A DNA stretch of 56,848 bases from Nitrosomonas sp. Nm84 (GCF_003201565.1 NZ_QJJP01000024.1:1-56848); one strand, 5' to 3'; shown: positions 1 through 8,989, counted from the stretch's first letter. Notes: generated by a model not told the origin, from the sequence alone. Numbers and translations are program-made.

Positions 1-46
1 TCCACTTATCCACAGTAGCGTAGTATCCTGCGCTCTGTTTCCCCCT

Positions 47-95
47 GGTCATTTTTCAACCGTAATGGGTGGTCAATTTTAAACCGGTATCAACA
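47..95. mobile_element. Probable terminal repeats of an IS21-type insertion sequence (edge only)
   Basis: Two direct copies of a 16-base motif, GGTCA-T/A-TTTT-C/A-AACCG, lie at 47-62 and 71-86 and differ at two positions. Short tandem terminal repeats of this kind are typical of IS21-family ends. The integrase reading frame loses its family resemblance exactly here, at about 93-97, and ends at 56. This fits an element lying mostly to the left of the window that has inserted into the integrase gene. Only the end is visible, so the family is inferred from the repeat style and not from a transposase. Confidence 0.5.
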
Positions 96-763
96 CTATC
101 GATCTTGCGCAATAACTCAGGTAATTCTTTTTCACTCAATCGCGCGTGATTGGTTTTCTTAACAGGCTTCAATACATCTGAAGGCTTTATATCTGCAGTT
201 GGGTTACGTTCCGCTAATTCATGTGCCACGGCATAGCGCATAACCTGCCCGCACAAGGTCAATACCCGCTTGGCAATATCGAGCGCACCTCGTGATTCAA
301 CCTTCCGTATCAGCGCTATCAAATGCATGGCTGTGATGTCATTAATCGATTTTGCACCGATGGCCGGGAGTATATCCGCTTCCATGCGTCGCATCGTATA
401 ATCTGCATGGCGTTCTGTCTTGTCATGTTTCCAGTGATTCCACCAAAGACGGGCAATCGTTTCAAAGCTGTTCGCCGCTGCTATCGCTGCCTGTTGTTTC
501 TCTGCCTTGCGGTTTTCAGATGGGTCTATACCTTTGACTAGTAATTCCTTGAAGCGGGCGTGTTCATTGCGGGCTACTTTTAATGTCACATCAGGATATA
601 CCCCTATGGAAAGCATTCTTGCAGTGCCATTAAAACGATAACGATAACGCCACCATTTAGCGCCGGAAGGTTGAACCAATAAAACGAGTCCATGACCATC
701 AGGGAGTGAGAAGGGCTTTTCTTGGGGTTTTACTGCTTTGATAATTGAGTCAGTCAGTTTCAT
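56..763 (-). pseudogene. Truncated tyrosine-recombinase integrase (P4-type)
   Basis: This is the N-terminal part of a P4/DUF4102-type integrase, which inserts genomic islands into tRNA genes. I chose the ATG at 763 because AGAGGG lies just upstream and the family N-terminus (MKLTDSIIKAVKP) begins there. A longer frame opens at 847. Visible parts are the arm-binding domain (about residues 1-90, with the YRYRFNG and LSIGVYPDVTL stretches) and the SAM-like core-binding domain (about 100-200). The catalytic domain with its R-H-R-Y residues is missing. About 235 residues remain of the usual 400, and the last dozen come from the inserted element. It lies downstream of the 3' end of tRNA-Ser in the same orientation, the classic island arrangement. 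The protein is almost certainly inactive. Confidence 0.82.
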
Positions 764-799
764 GTGAAAACACCCTCTGCCAGTAGCTTGCACAAATAT

Positions 800-867
800 G
801 TGAGTAACATTTTCATGAGTATTATAGTTACTCACGATCTTACTCACAAATTTATCTTGTTACTCAC
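800..867. repeat. Four GTGAGTAAC repeats in front of the integrase
   Basis: Read on the minus strand, GTGAGTAAC or a one-base variant occurs at 859-867, 839-847 and 827-835 in one orientation. It occurs once inverted, at 800-808. All four lie between the tRNA 3' end and the integrase start. They may be integrase arm-type binding sites or an autoregulatory operator of the integrase promoter. The assignment is by position only. Confidence 0.55.
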
Positions 868-962
868 ATTTCACATAATTGGCTACGGTTAACAAATAAT
901 CAGCTAAACTTATTGTTTGTACGGGTCTTGTTGGTGTTGTTGGGTATTTATTGGCAGATAAG

Positions 963-1055
963 TGGCGGAGAGGATGGGATTCGAACCCATGTGTCAAGTT
1001 ACCCTGACCAACTGATTTCGAGTCAGCGCCGTTATAGCCGCTTCGGTACCTCTCC
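963..1055 (-). tRNA. tRNA-Ser (anticodon CGA)
   Basis: Read on the minus strand, the acceptor stem GGAGAGG/CCTCTCC is closed at 1055 and 967-973. The anticodon loop CTCGAAA sits in a perfect stem, so the anticodon is CGA. There is a long class II variable arm, a T-arm ATGGG-TTCGAAT-CCCAT, discriminator G and an encoded CCA. The 93-base length and the long extra arm are those of a serine tRNA reading UCG. The 3' end faces the integrase, so it is the likely attachment site of the former island. Confidence 0.97.
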
Positions 1056-1121
1056 ATTGATTGTGAATTATCTATCTTTTGCTATTTTATTTGCGACTGA
1101 ACGCACATGCTATGAAGCAAA

Positions 1122-1973
1122 CTAATATTGCGCATCAGTTGCAATCACACCACGCATTTTTTGCAGCGCTTTGGCTTCAATCTGGCGAATACGTTCTGCT
1201 GATACACCTAATTCATCAGCCAGGTCATGCAACGTTGCAGTATCTTTCTCTCTTAACCAACGAGCCTCAATGATGTGGCGACTACGATCGTCCAGACAAT
1301 CCAGAGATTCCTGTAAGCTTTTTTCGCGTAAGTGTCTGTTTTGCTCACTTTCTAAAATTTTTGACGGTTCTGTGCCATCCGTTAAATAACTGATTGGATT
1401 GAATGTGCCTTCTTCTTCATCAGTCATGGGTTCGAGTGAAATATCTGAGCCATTGAAACGCTTTTCCATTTCGACGACTTCTTCGGATTTGACACCTAAT
1501 TGTGTAGCCATAGCATCCACTTCCTGTGGATTCATCGTGTCCAATCCTTGCTTCATGCTTCGCAAGTTAAAGAATAACTTTCGCTGCTGCTTAGTGGTGG
1601 CTATTTTAACCAAGCGCCAATTGCGCATGATGAATTCATGAATTTCTGCTTTGATCCAGTGCACAGCAAACGATACCAGACGTACACCGCGTTCAGGATC
1701 AAAGCGTTTGACTGCCTTCATTAAACCAATATTGCCTTCTTGGATTAAATCAGCTTGTGGCAGACCATATCCTTTGTAACCACGTGCGATGGCAGCCACA
1801 AAACGCAAATGTGACAATATTAATTGTTGTGCAGCTTCAATATCGCCATCACGCCACAGACGCCGCGCCAATCTAGTTTCTTCCTCTTGGGAAAGAATGG
1901 GAAAAGAATTAGCAGACTGAATATAACTTTCAATACTGCCGCCCATTGCAGGTAGTGTTAAAGCATTCGTCAT
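1122..1973 (-). CDS. rpoH: RNA polymerase heat-shock sigma factor RpoH (sigma-32)
   Basis: This is the alternative sigma factor that directs RNA polymerase to heat-shock promoters. The 283 residues have the normal length. Region 1.2/2.1 begins near residue 15. The DLIQEGNIGLMKAVKRFDPERG core of region 2 is near residues 75-100, followed by the WIKAEIHEFI segment. The RpoH box QRKLFFNLR is at about 130-138 and is diagnostic against the housekeeping sigma factor. The region 4 helix-turn-helix (LADELGVSAERIRQIEAKAL) is at the C-terminus. The ATG at 1973 is preceded on the minus strand by AGGAGA. The gene follows ftsX after 117 bases in the same direction, the conserved ftsYEX-rpoH order of gamma- and betaproteobacteria. 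Confidence 0.97.
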   Translation of the reverse strand: MTNALTLPAMGGSIESYIQSANSFPILSQEEETRLARRLWRDGDIEAAQQLILSHLRFVAAIARGYKGYGLPQADLIQEGNIGLMKAVKRFDPERGVRLVSFAVHWIKAEIHEFIMRNWRLVKIATTKQQRKLFFNLRSMKQGLDTMNPQEVDAMATQLGVKSEEVVEMEKRFNGSDISLEPMTDEEEGTFNPISYLTDGTEPSKILESEQNRHLREKSLQESLDCLDDRSRHIIEARWLREKDTATLHDLADELGVSAERIRQIEAKALQKMRGVIATDAQY

Positions 1974-2090
1974 TATAATAATCTCCTAATGATAATCTGT
2001 GTTTACTCTTTATCTTTCTGATTTTTATTCTAGCACTCTGGAAATGAGAGTGCCAATTTTTCGAAAAGTTTCGCTATCGAAACCGCTATT

Positions 2091-3002
2091 TTATCTCGGT
2101 TCAATTTGCCAGAGATGGCTTGCAACCGATAAACGCGCCCCCAACCATCCTAACCAGGCTGAAAACAATAATAAGCTGATGCTATCCTCAGGAGAAAGGT
2201 GTTGTAAATGTAAATCAAAGTTATAAAGTTGGACAATTTCAATGAGCTCCGCATTGACCGTTTCAATGGCGAGTGCAATGATGGACCATGCAGTAATACC
2301 ACCAGCCAATCCTTGAATGGCACCGAAATATAAAAAAGGGCGACGAATAAAGCTATCGGTTGCGCCGATTAATTTGGATATCTCGATTTCATCTTGCTTG
2401 GTAAGAATCTGCAAGCGAATCGTGTTGAACATGATGGCAATAATCGCAATACTCAACAGAATTGCCAGCATAAGCACAACAAAACGCCCCAGCTTGAGCA
2501 GTGCGTGCAGGCGTTCTACCCAAGCAGAATCAAACTGCACGTGTTCGATTGCCGACCATTGCTGCATTGCAGCCCGCAATTGCTCCAATGTTTCAGTGGT
2601 GTTTTTCAGTGTATGCACAATGAAGGCATCCGGCAGCGGGTTGCGTATTAGGCTGGCAGTGAGATTGTCGAGTCCGTTACTTTGCTGTAACTGATGCAGC
2701 GCAACATCCTTCGAGACAAACTGAAAACTTACGACTTGCGAATTTTCTTCCAGCTGTTGTTTGATTCTTGCAATATCTTCTTTTTGCGCATCCAGTTTAA
2801 GGAATAAACTCATCTGTGGAGAGCTTGCCGTTTGCCCGGAAATAGATTGCAGATTCTCCATGAGTACATAAATACCTGCCGGCAGACTGAGGGCAATACC
2901 CATCACAATGATACTAAGCAAACTGGTAACCGGCGTAGAAATCAGCCGCTTGAGCGTAATAAAAAATACAAATCCGTGCTGCATCAGCCAAGCGCGTATC
3001 AT
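2091..3002 (-). CDS. ftsX: Cell-division ABC transporter permease FtsX
   Basis: FtsX is the inner-membrane partner of FtsE. The FtsEX complex sits at the septum and activates peptidoglycan amidases through periplasmic regulators. The 303 residues show the expected plan. A cytoplasmic tail is followed by a first membrane segment at about 20-50. A periplasmic domain covers about 50-165. Three further membrane segments lie in the last 130 residues (LLSIAIIAIMFNTIRL, the IQGLAGGITAWSIIAL region and SISLLLFSAWLGWLG). The start overlaps the end of ftsE by four bases, so translation is probably coupled. It has the normal length for the family. Confidence 0.96.
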   Translation of the reverse strand: MIRAWLMQHGFVFFITLKRLISTPVTSLLSIIVMGIALSLPAGIYVLMENLQSISGQTASSPQMSLFLKLDAQKEDIARIKQQLEENSQVVSFQFVSKDVALHQLQQSNGLDNLTASLIRNPLPDAFIVHTLKNTTETLEQLRAAMQQWSAIEHVQFDSAWVERLHALLKLGRFVVLMLAILLSIAIIAIMFNTIRLQILTKQDEIEISKLIGATDSFIRRPFLYFGAIQGLAGGITAWSIIALAIETVNAELIEIVQLYNFDLHLQHLSPEDSISLLLFSAWLGWLGARLSVASHLWQIEPR

Positions 3003-3652
3003 ACTGCCAATTTTCCTTGCTTTAGTGACAGAATATGATGTTGCGTATCTTCCAGTAAGGAAGCATCATGCGTTGCGATCAATACTGTGACCCCCACCTG
3101 ATTGAACGACGTGAACATAGCCATGATATCGCGCGCATATTCAACGTCCAGATTACCGGTCGGTTCATCGGCGATCAAAATGTTCGGACGATGAACGACT
3201 GCACGGGCAATGCATAGTCGTTGCCTTTCTCCACCCGATAGCGCAATGGGCATAGCTTTTTCTTTTTTTAACAAACCGACCTTATCCAATGCTGCACGGA
3301 CACGACTGGCTACCGTCTTGTTATCAAAGCTGCTGATTTGCAACGGCAATAAAACATTGTCAAAAACATTGCGATCAAATAATAGCTTGTGATCCTGGAA
3401 AATGAAGCCGATTTTACGACGCAAATAGGGAATCGCGCTAAGCTTGAGTTGCGCGATGTTTTGCCCGCTGATCGTAATGGTGCCGGAAGTCGGACGCTCA
3501 ATCGCAGCGATTAATTTCAGTAGGGTGCTTTTTCCTGCACCCGAGTGACCAGTCAGAAATACCATTTCACCGGATGCAACGGTCAGATCAATGTTGTTTA
3601 ATGCAACATAACCATCCGGATAGCGTTTGGAAACATTCTTGAAGATGATCAT
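2999..3652 (-). CDS. ftsE: Cell-division ATP-binding protein FtsE
   Basis: This is the ATPase of the FtsEX complex, bound to the cytoplasmic face of the membrane. All ABC signatures are intact in 217 residues: Walker A GHSGAGKS near 36-43, a Q-loop in FIFQDHKLL, the LSGGERQRLCIARA signature near 138-151, Walker B ILIADEP near 158-164 and the switch histidine in ATHDASLL. Length is normal. It lies between ftsY (24 bases away) and ftsX (four-base overlap), so the three are one leftward operon. Confidence 0.97.
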   Translation of the reverse strand: MIIFKNVSKRYPDGYVALNNIDLTVASGEMVFLTGHSGAGKSTLLKLIAAIERPTSGTITISGQNIAQLKLSAIPYLRRKIGFIFQDHKLLFDRNVFDNVLLPLQISSFDNKTVASRVRAALDKVGLLKKEKAMPIALSGGERQRLCIARAVVHRPNILIADEPTGNLDVEYARDIMAMFTSFNQVGVTVLIATHDASLLEDTQHHILSLKQGKLAV

Positions 3653-3676
3653 ATTTGTGTTCGTGTTATCAATCGA

Positions 3677-4705
3677 TCAATCAAACATTGCTTCGACAAA
3701 CGCTCTCGCATCAAACGGCTTTAAATCATCCAATCCCTCGCCAATACCAATAAACCGTAATGCCGGCGGATTCTGCGGATATTGTCCAGCAATGGCGGCT
3801 ACCACCCCTCCTTTGGCGGTGCCGTCCAGCTTGGTTAAGACCAAGCCGGTGACATGCAGTGCCTCATCAAAGGCTTTAACCTGAGTAATTGCATTTTGTC
3901 CTGTATTGGCATCCAGTACCAGCAACACTTCGTGTGGTGCATCCGGCATGGCTTTGGCGATCACGCGTTTTACCTTTTTAATTTCTTCCATTAAATGTAG
4001 CTGTGTCGTCAAACGGCCGGCAGTATCTGCCAACACAATATCAATACCACGCGCTTTGGCTGAATTGACTGCATCAAAAATTACTGCAGCCGGATCGCTT
4101 TTTTTATCCGGATCGCTATCCGGTGCGATGACGGTGACATTATTGCGTTCGCCCCAGGCAATCAGTTGTTCGCGTGCTGCCGCACGGAAAGTGTCACCGG
4201 CGGCCAAGAGCACCGATTTGCCTTGTGCTTGGAAATATTTGGCAAGCTTGCCTATGGAAGTTGTTTTTCCCACACCATTGACACCTGTTATCATGATGAC
4301 GAAAGGTTTCTGGGCAGTGGTATCCAATGGCTGAGCAAGCGGTTCCAGCATGGCGATGAGCAACTCCTGAAGCACTTGTTTTAGCTGTACAGCATCCGTT
4401 AGTGCATCGCGCTTTACCTGTTTGCGCAGATCTTCAAGTAACTGATGCGTTGCATTAACGCCAATATCGGAAGTTAGCAAAATAGTTTCCAGTTCTTCGT
4501 AGAGCGCTTCGTCTATCTTGCCACCGCTAAATAGGCCTGATAGCTGCTTGCCAAAATTCTGCCGAGTACGTGCAAGACTTTGTTTAAGCTTGCTGGCGAA
4601 GCTTATTGATTCATCGGGACGGGATTCTTCTGGTCCTGCATCCGGTGTATCCACTGTTTCAACGGGATCTGCAGGATTTTTTTTGGATTTAAAAAAACTA
4701 AACAT
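3677..4705 (-). CDS. ftsY: Signal recognition particle receptor FtsY
   Basis: FtsY is the GTPase that receives ribosome-SRP complexes at the inner membrane. The 342 residues contain an acidic, proline-rich A region (about 1-40), the helical N domain (about 45-125) and the G domain. The G domain motifs are GVNGVGKTTSIGKLA, the DTAGR switch and TKLDGTAKGG, and it ends with IGIGEGLDDLKPF. The A region is shorter than in E. coli, as is usual outside the enterics. It is the first gene of the ftsY-ftsE-ftsX set and diverges from the M16 peptidase gene across 76 bases. Confidence 0.97.
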   Translation of the reverse strand: MFSFFKSKKNPADPVETVDTPDAGPEESRPDESISFASKLKQSLARTRQNFGKQLSGLFSGGKIDEALYEELETILLTSDIGVNATHQLLEDLRKQVKRDALTDAVQLKQVLQELLIAMLEPLAQPLDTTAQKPFVIMITGVNGVGKTTSIGKLAKYFQAQGKSVLLAAGDTFRAAAREQLIAWGERNNVTVIAPDSDPDKKSDPAAVIFDAVNSAKARGIDIVLADTAGRLTTQLHLMEEIKKVKRVIAKAMPDAPHEVLLVLDANTGQNAITQVKAFDEALHVTGLVLTKLDGTAKGGVVAAIAGQYPQNPPALRFIGIGEGLDDLKPFDARAFVEAMFD

Positions 4706-4781
4706 TCTGGTAGGCTCTAATATGCATTGAAATTCTCAAAGCGCAATTTTATTCTGTTTACTCACACTTAGGTTAGTAAAA

Positions 4782-6182
4782 ATGAAACCTGACTACTGTA
4801 TTACTTTTTCTCGCTTTTTTTCGTTCTTTGGATGGCTCATGGCAAGTCAGCTGATCGCATTTCCGATATTTGCCAACCCGCATGAGTATCTGCTTGATAA
4901 TGGATTGAAATTGATTGTCAAGCGTGATCATCGTTCACCTGTTGTGGTGACACAAGTCTGGTATAAGGCGGGCAGTATTGACGAAGTCAATGGCGTAACC
5001 GGCGTGGCTCATGTGCTGGAGCATATGATGTTTAAAGGTACAGCAAAAGTGCCGAATGGTGAATTCTCAAAAAAAATCGCAGCGGCCGGCGGACGTGAGA
5101 ATGCTTTTACCAGTTACGATTACACTGCTTATTACCAGCAACTGCATAAGCGTAATTTACCCATGGCGATGGAACTGGAAGCGGACCGGATGCGTAACCT
5201 GATTCTGACAAAGGAAGAGTTCGCAAAAGAAATCAAAGTGGTTATGGAAGAACGGAGATTGCGCACTGACGATCAGGCACGCGCTCTACTCTATGAAAAG
5301 ATGATGGCTGTTGCTTACCAGGCGCATCCTTACAAAAATCCGATTATTGGCTGGATGAATGATTTGGAGAATATGCATGTAGAAGATGCGCAAGACTGGT
5401 ATGACCATTGGTACGCGCCTAACAATGCCACGTTGGTCGTGGTTGGTGATGTTGAAGCGGATGAAGTGTTCAGGCTAGCACAGAAAAACTATGGTGTTAT
5501 TGAAAAGCGCCCATTATCACCAATCGATACACGAAAACCACAAACTGAGCCGCCACAAATCGGTACTAAGCGGATCACTGTCAAAGCGCCGGCAGAATTG
5601 CCTTATCTCATCATGGCATATCATGCCCCGGCGATTAGAAACGTCGCCGCAGATTGGGAACCTTATGCGCTGGAAGTGCTGGAAAGTGTATTGGATGGCC
5701 ATGCCTCGGCAAGACTGAACAAATCATTGGTGCGCGAAAATCAAATCGCCAATTCGGCAAACGCTAGTTATAGCGCCATGGCACGCGGCCCGAGCATTTT
5801 CTTTCTTAGTGCCGTACCCAGCGCAGGTAAAACGGTGACAGATCTAGAACAGGCATTACGTGGCGAAATCGAAAAAATCGTTAAAGAGGGTGTCACCGCA
5901 GAAGAATTGGCGCGTGTCAAGGCACAAGTAGTTGCGAGCCATGTGTATCAGCGTGATTCTATTTTTTCTCAAGCCATGCAAATTGGACGATTGGAAAGTA
6001 TGGGACTGTCTTATCGTGACATTGATACCATACTGGAAAAATTGAAGGCAGTTACTGCCGAACAAATACGCGATGTGACCAAAAAGTATTTCAATGATGA
6101 CAGCCTGACCGTAGCGGTACTAGATCCACAACCATTGGAACAAAAGGCGCCCGCGAAGGCAAGCGGTGGATTAAGACATTGA
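4782..6182 (+). CDS. M16-family zinc metallopeptidase (pitrilysin/processing-peptidase type), exported
   Basis: The protein has 466 residues and an N-terminal hydrophobic signal ending near PIFA-NPHEY. It has the inverted zinc motif HxxEH (HVLEH, about residues 81-85) and the downstream glutamate of the VVMEERRLRTD region, as expected for M16B peptidases. Two M16 lobes follow, with the second beginning near residue 230. The product is probably periplasmic and degrades peptides or misfolded proteins. In many betaproteobacteria this gene is followed by a second, catalytically inactive M16 subunit with which it pairs. Here the next gene is unrelated, so the partner is either elsewhere or absent. 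It is divergent from ftsY, as in relatives. Confidence 0.93.
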   Translation: MKPDYCITFSRFFSFFGWLMASQLIAFPIFANPHEYLLDNGLKLIVKRDHRSPVVVTQVWYKAGSIDEVNGVTGVAHVLEHMMFKGTAKVPNGEFSKKIAAAGGRENAFTSYDYTAYYQQLHKRNLPMAMELEADRMRNLILTKEEFAKEIKVVMEERRLRTDDQARALLYEKMMAVAYQAHPYKNPIIGWMNDLENMHVEDAQDWYDHWYAPNNATLVVVGDVEADEVFRLAQKNYGVIEKRPLSPIDTRKPQTEPPQIGTKRITVKAPAELPYLIMAYHAPAIRNVAADWEPYALEVLESVLDGHASARLNKSLVRENQIANSANASYSAMARGPSIFFLSAVPSAGKTVTDLEQALRGEIEKIVKEGVTAEELARVKAQVVASHVYQRDSIFSQAMQIGRLESMGLSYRDIDTILEKLKAVTAEQIRDVTKKYFNDDSLTVAVLDPQPLEQKAPAKASGGLRH

Positions 6183-6192
6183 ATCCATAGAT

Positions 6193-6234
6193 GCTCTGAC
6201 AGTTGCTTGGGATAAATCAAGTGACTGTCAGAGC
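6193..6234. terminator. Stem-loop between convergent genes
   Basis: An 11-base inverted repeat, GCTCTGACAGT at 6193-6203 and ACTGTCAGAGC at 6224-6234, encloses a loop that can extend the stem through CTTG/CAAG. It lies just after the M16 stop codon and before the end of the convergent EF-hand gene. There is no long T-tract on either strand, so termination is likely from position and stem strength but not certain. Confidence 0.55.
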
Positions 6235-6268
6235 AGCAGGGTGATCTTTTCAGCTTCTTAAACGATTA

Positions 6269-6625
6269 TTATTTTTTTGTATCGCTAGGTGTATGATCCC
6301 CATCTTTTGAATGACTGTGTTTATGTGCGTGTTTCATTTCTGTATCATCTAGAACACCATCTTTATTGGCATCTTTTTTATCAAACATGGCTTCGTGATG
6401 CTTCATGAACTCTTCTTTACTGATTTTGCCATCTTTATTGAGATCCACTGATGACATTTTATTACCACATCGATGGCCGTGGTGGTCGCCTGATTTCACG
6501 TCGGCATGACCAGCGGCTTGTCCGCCTTCTTTAGGCGCATCAGCAGCGGAAATTGCCGTTGCGCTGAATGTGAACAGAAATACAGTGCCAACGGTAATAG
6601 CAATCAAATTTTTTTTGTGGAGCAT
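6269..6625 (-). CDS. Exported EF-hand, histidine-rich protein
   Basis: The protein has 118 residues with a signal peptide (MLHKKNLIAITVGTVFLFTFSATAISA, cleavage near residue 28). The mature part has two canonical calcium loops, DLNKDGKISKEE and DANKDGVLDDTE. It also has a His-rich stretch between the signal and the first loop (DHHGHR) and another at the C-terminus (KHAHKHSHSK). It probably binds calcium and perhaps transition metals in the periplasm. AGGAG precedes the ATG at 6625. The flanking genes are convergent or separate, so it is probably monocistronic. The exact role is unknown. Confidence 0.85.
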   Translation of the reverse strand: MLHKKNLIAITVGTVFLFTFSATAISAADAPKEGGQAAGHADVKSGDHHGHRCGNKMSSVDLNKDGKISKEEFMKHHEAMFDKKDANKDGVLDDTEMKHAHKHSHSKDGDHTPSDTKK

Positions 6626-6752
6626 TTTGTTTCTCCTAACTTAATTTAGTGAATGAATGAAAGGTGAAGCTTCTCTTTCACTTTTTAGAAACTGAATAGG
6701 TCAGAAAAGTTCGGAAAGCTGTCAGAAAACACGAGTCCTGGTAATATGCTGT

Positions 6753-7298
6753 TCAAGCAACAATAAAATGCTGACGGTAGTACTTGAGTTCATTGATGGA
6801 ATCATAGATGTCCGCCAAAGCTTCATGTTTGCTTTCTTTAGTTAAGCCTGACACAATCTCCGGCTTCCAGCGCTTGACTAGCTCTTTAAGCGTACTGACA
6901 TCCAGATTGCGGTAATGAAAGTATGTTTCCAGATGCGGCATTGAGCGAACCATAAAGCGCCGATCCTGGCAAATGGAATTGCCGCACATGGGAGACACAC
7001 CGGAAGGCACATGTAATTTTAGAAATTCGATCATCTGTGCTTCAACCTCGGCTTCGTTGAAGCGAGACGCCTTAATCTTATCAATCAAGCCGGATTTGGA
7101 ATGTGTAGACTTATTCCATTTGTCCATACCATCCAGAATCTCATTGGGCTGATGTACTACCAAAACAGGGCCTTCAGCAATGGTGTTGAGTTGTGAATCG
7201 GTAACCACCAACGCTACTTCAATGATACGATCGGTATCCGGATTCAGTCCAGTCATTTCCATGTCGACCCAGATGAGGTTATTGTTATCTTGTGCCAT
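6753..7298 (-). CDS. orn: Oligoribonuclease
   Basis: Oligoribonuclease is a 3'-5' exonuclease that finishes RNA decay by hydrolysing 2-5-mers, including pGpG from c-di-GMP turnover. The DEDDh fold is plain: the WVDMEMTGL motif (D and E of ExoI) is at about 9-17, the ExoII region covers [12 protein letters not shown], and LKELVKRW follows. The C-terminal motif [13 protein letters not shown] carries the catalytic H and D. I chose the ATG at 7298 ([10 protein letters not shown], 181 residues) because it matches the family N-terminus. The frame stays open up to 7343. It diverges from the M48 peptidase, a common pairing in betaproteobacteria. Confidence 0.96.
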   Translation of the reverse strand: MAQDNNNLIWVDMEMTGLNPDTDRIIEVALVVTDSQLNTIAEGPVLVVHQPNEILDGMDKWNKSTHSKSGLIDKIKASRFNEAEVEAQMIEFLKLHVPSGVSPMCGNSICQDRRFMVRSMPHLETYFHYRNLDVSTLKELVKRWKPEIVSGLTKESKHEALADIYDSINELKYYRQHFIVA

Positions 7299-7394
7299 AA
7301 TGATTTTTATATTTTTTGAATGTAATGTTTTTAATTGTGTCATATCGACATCAGTCCGTCACTGTTAAAAACCCTTTAACTCAATTTATAACCT

Positions 7395-8645
7395 ATGCAA
7401 ACATTTACATTGATTTTTCTGATTGCGCTGCTGCTCACAACCGTGACTCAGATCTGGTTGTCAGTCAGACATATTCGCCATGTACGCGCTCACCAGGGCA
7501 AGGTGCCGGAAGAATTTGCCAGCCATATCAGTTTAAGTGATCATCAGAAAGCGGCGGATTACACCTGCGCCAAAACACGGGCGGGGTATCCGAGCATATT
7601 GTTGCACGCGGGATTGCTACTCGTTTTTACGCTAGGCGGCGGTTTAAATGTCCTCAGTGAATTCTGGGCGGGCTGGTTGAGCGATCCCTTGGCGCATGGT
7701 ATGGCGCTGATTATCAGTACTTTCTTTATCATGAGCGTCACTGAGATTCCATTGAGTTACTACCGCACTTTTGTGATTGAAGAGAAATACGGTTTTAACA
7801 AAATGACTCCGGTCATGTTTTTTACCGATCTGATCAAACAATCCGCACTGGGTTTATTACTGGGCGTACCCTTGCTATTTTGCGTATTGTGGTTGATGGA
7901 AAAAATGGGGGAAAACTGGTGGTTGTATGCGTGGTTTGCCTGGATCGCTTTCAATTTATTTATCCTGGCGATTTTTCCCACCTGGATTGCGCCGCTGTTC
8001 AATAAATTTACGCCATTGGAAGATGCCACGCTTAAGACGCGCATCGAACAACTGATGAACAAATGCGGCTTTAAAGCCAGCGGATTGTTTGTCATGGATG
8101 GCTCGCGCCGCAGCAATCATGGCAATGCATATTTCACCGGGTTCGGCAAAACCAAGCGCATCGTTTTCTTTGATACCTTGTTGTCACGCCTGAATCCAGG
8201 CGAAATCGAAGCGGTGTTAGCGCATGAACTGGGGCATTTCAAGCATCGCCACGTAATCAAACGCATCGTGATATCGTTTGCCATGAGCTTGGCTTTTTTG
8301 TGGATACTGGGATATTTGATGGGACAAAGCTGGTTTTATGAAGGCCTCGGTGTGCCGGTTGCAACTGTACCGTCAACTGCGATGGCACTGTTACTGTTTT
8401 TCCTGGTGATGCCGGTGTTTACCTTTCTGCTACATCCGATATCGAGCATTTACTCACGCAAACATGAATTTGAAGCCGACGCCTATGCTGCACAGAATTC
8501 ATCCGCAGATGATCTGATTCATGCATTAGTCAAATTGTATCAGGACAATGCTGCTACGCTCACGCCGGATCCGCTGCATTCTGCTTTTTACGACTCACAT
8601 CCACCGGCAGCCATCAGAGTGGCACATTTACAAAGTCAGGGGTAA
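7395..8645 (+). CDS. M48-family membrane zinc endopeptidase (Ste24/CAAX protease type)
   Basis: The protein has 416 residues and several membrane segments: near residues 1-20, 65-85, 100-120, 150-175 and 178-200, plus two after the active site. The zinc motif HELGH (in AVLAHELGHFKHRH) is at about residue 280. The third ligand glutamate is in EFEADAYAA about 75 residues later. This is the topology of Ste24-type proteases. In bacteria the role is probably membrane-protein quality control, since prenylated CAAX proteins are absent. It is the first gene of a tight operon with the pterin dehydratase (two bases) and rsgA (overlap). Confidence 0.94.
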   Translation: MQTFTLIFLIALLLTTVTQIWLSVRHIRHVRAHQGKVPEEFASHISLSDHQKAADYTCAKTRAGYPSILLHAGLLLVFTLGGGLNVLSEFWAGWLSDPLAHGMALIISTFFIMSVTEIPLSYYRTFVIEEKYGFNKMTPVMFFTDLIKQSALGLLLGVPLLFCVLWLMEKMGENWWLYAWFAWIAFNLFILAIFPTWIAPLFNKFTPLEDATLKTRIEQLMNKCGFKASGLFVMDGSRRSNHGNAYFTGFGKTKRIVFFDTLLSRLNPGEIEAVLAHELGHFKHRHVIKRIVISFAMSLAFLWILGYLMGQSWFYEGLGVPVATVPSTAMALLLFFLVMPVFTFLLHPISSIYSRKHEFEADAYAAQNSSADDLIHALVKLYQDNAATLTPDPLHSAFYDSHPPAAIRVAHLQSQG

Positions 8646-8647
8646 TC

Positions 8648-8989
8648 ATGAACAACATCGTGTGCGATCTTACTTCTAAGCAGTGCAAGCCTTGTGAAGG
8701 TGGTGTACCGCCATTGTCTGCCGATGAGGTTGCTGCCTTTTTGCAGCAAATTGAGGGATGGCAATTACAAAATAAGCAGATCAGTAAAACTTACGCATTC
8801 AAAAATTACTATCAGACCATGGCATTTGTGAATGCAGCAGCATGGATTTCCCACCGGGAGGATCATCATCCGGATATGCTGGTGGGTTACAATCAATGTG
8901 TGGTCACGTATACGACACATGCGATTGATGGCTTATCCGAGAATGATTTTATCTGCGCGGCCAAAATCGACAAGCTGTTTTCAATTTGA
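8648..8989 (+). CDS. Pterin-4a-carbinolamine dehydratase
   Basis: The enzyme dehydrates 4a-hydroxytetrahydropterin, formed by aromatic amino-acid hydroxylases. In bacteria lacking the hydroxylase it may have another pterin-related role. The 113 residues carry the family signature SHREDHHPDMLVGY (about 72-85) with the catalytic histidines, and VVTYTTHAIDGLSENDF near the C-terminus. The length is that of the family, with a slightly longer, cysteine-containing N-terminus (CKPCEGG). No phenylalanine hydroxylase lies in the window. Confidence 0.95.
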   Translation: MNNIVCDLTSKQCKPCEGGVPPLSADEVAAFLQQIEGWQLQNKQISKTYAFKNYYQTMAFVNAAAWISHREDHHPDMLVGYNQCVVTYTTHAIDGLSENDFICAAKIDKLFSI

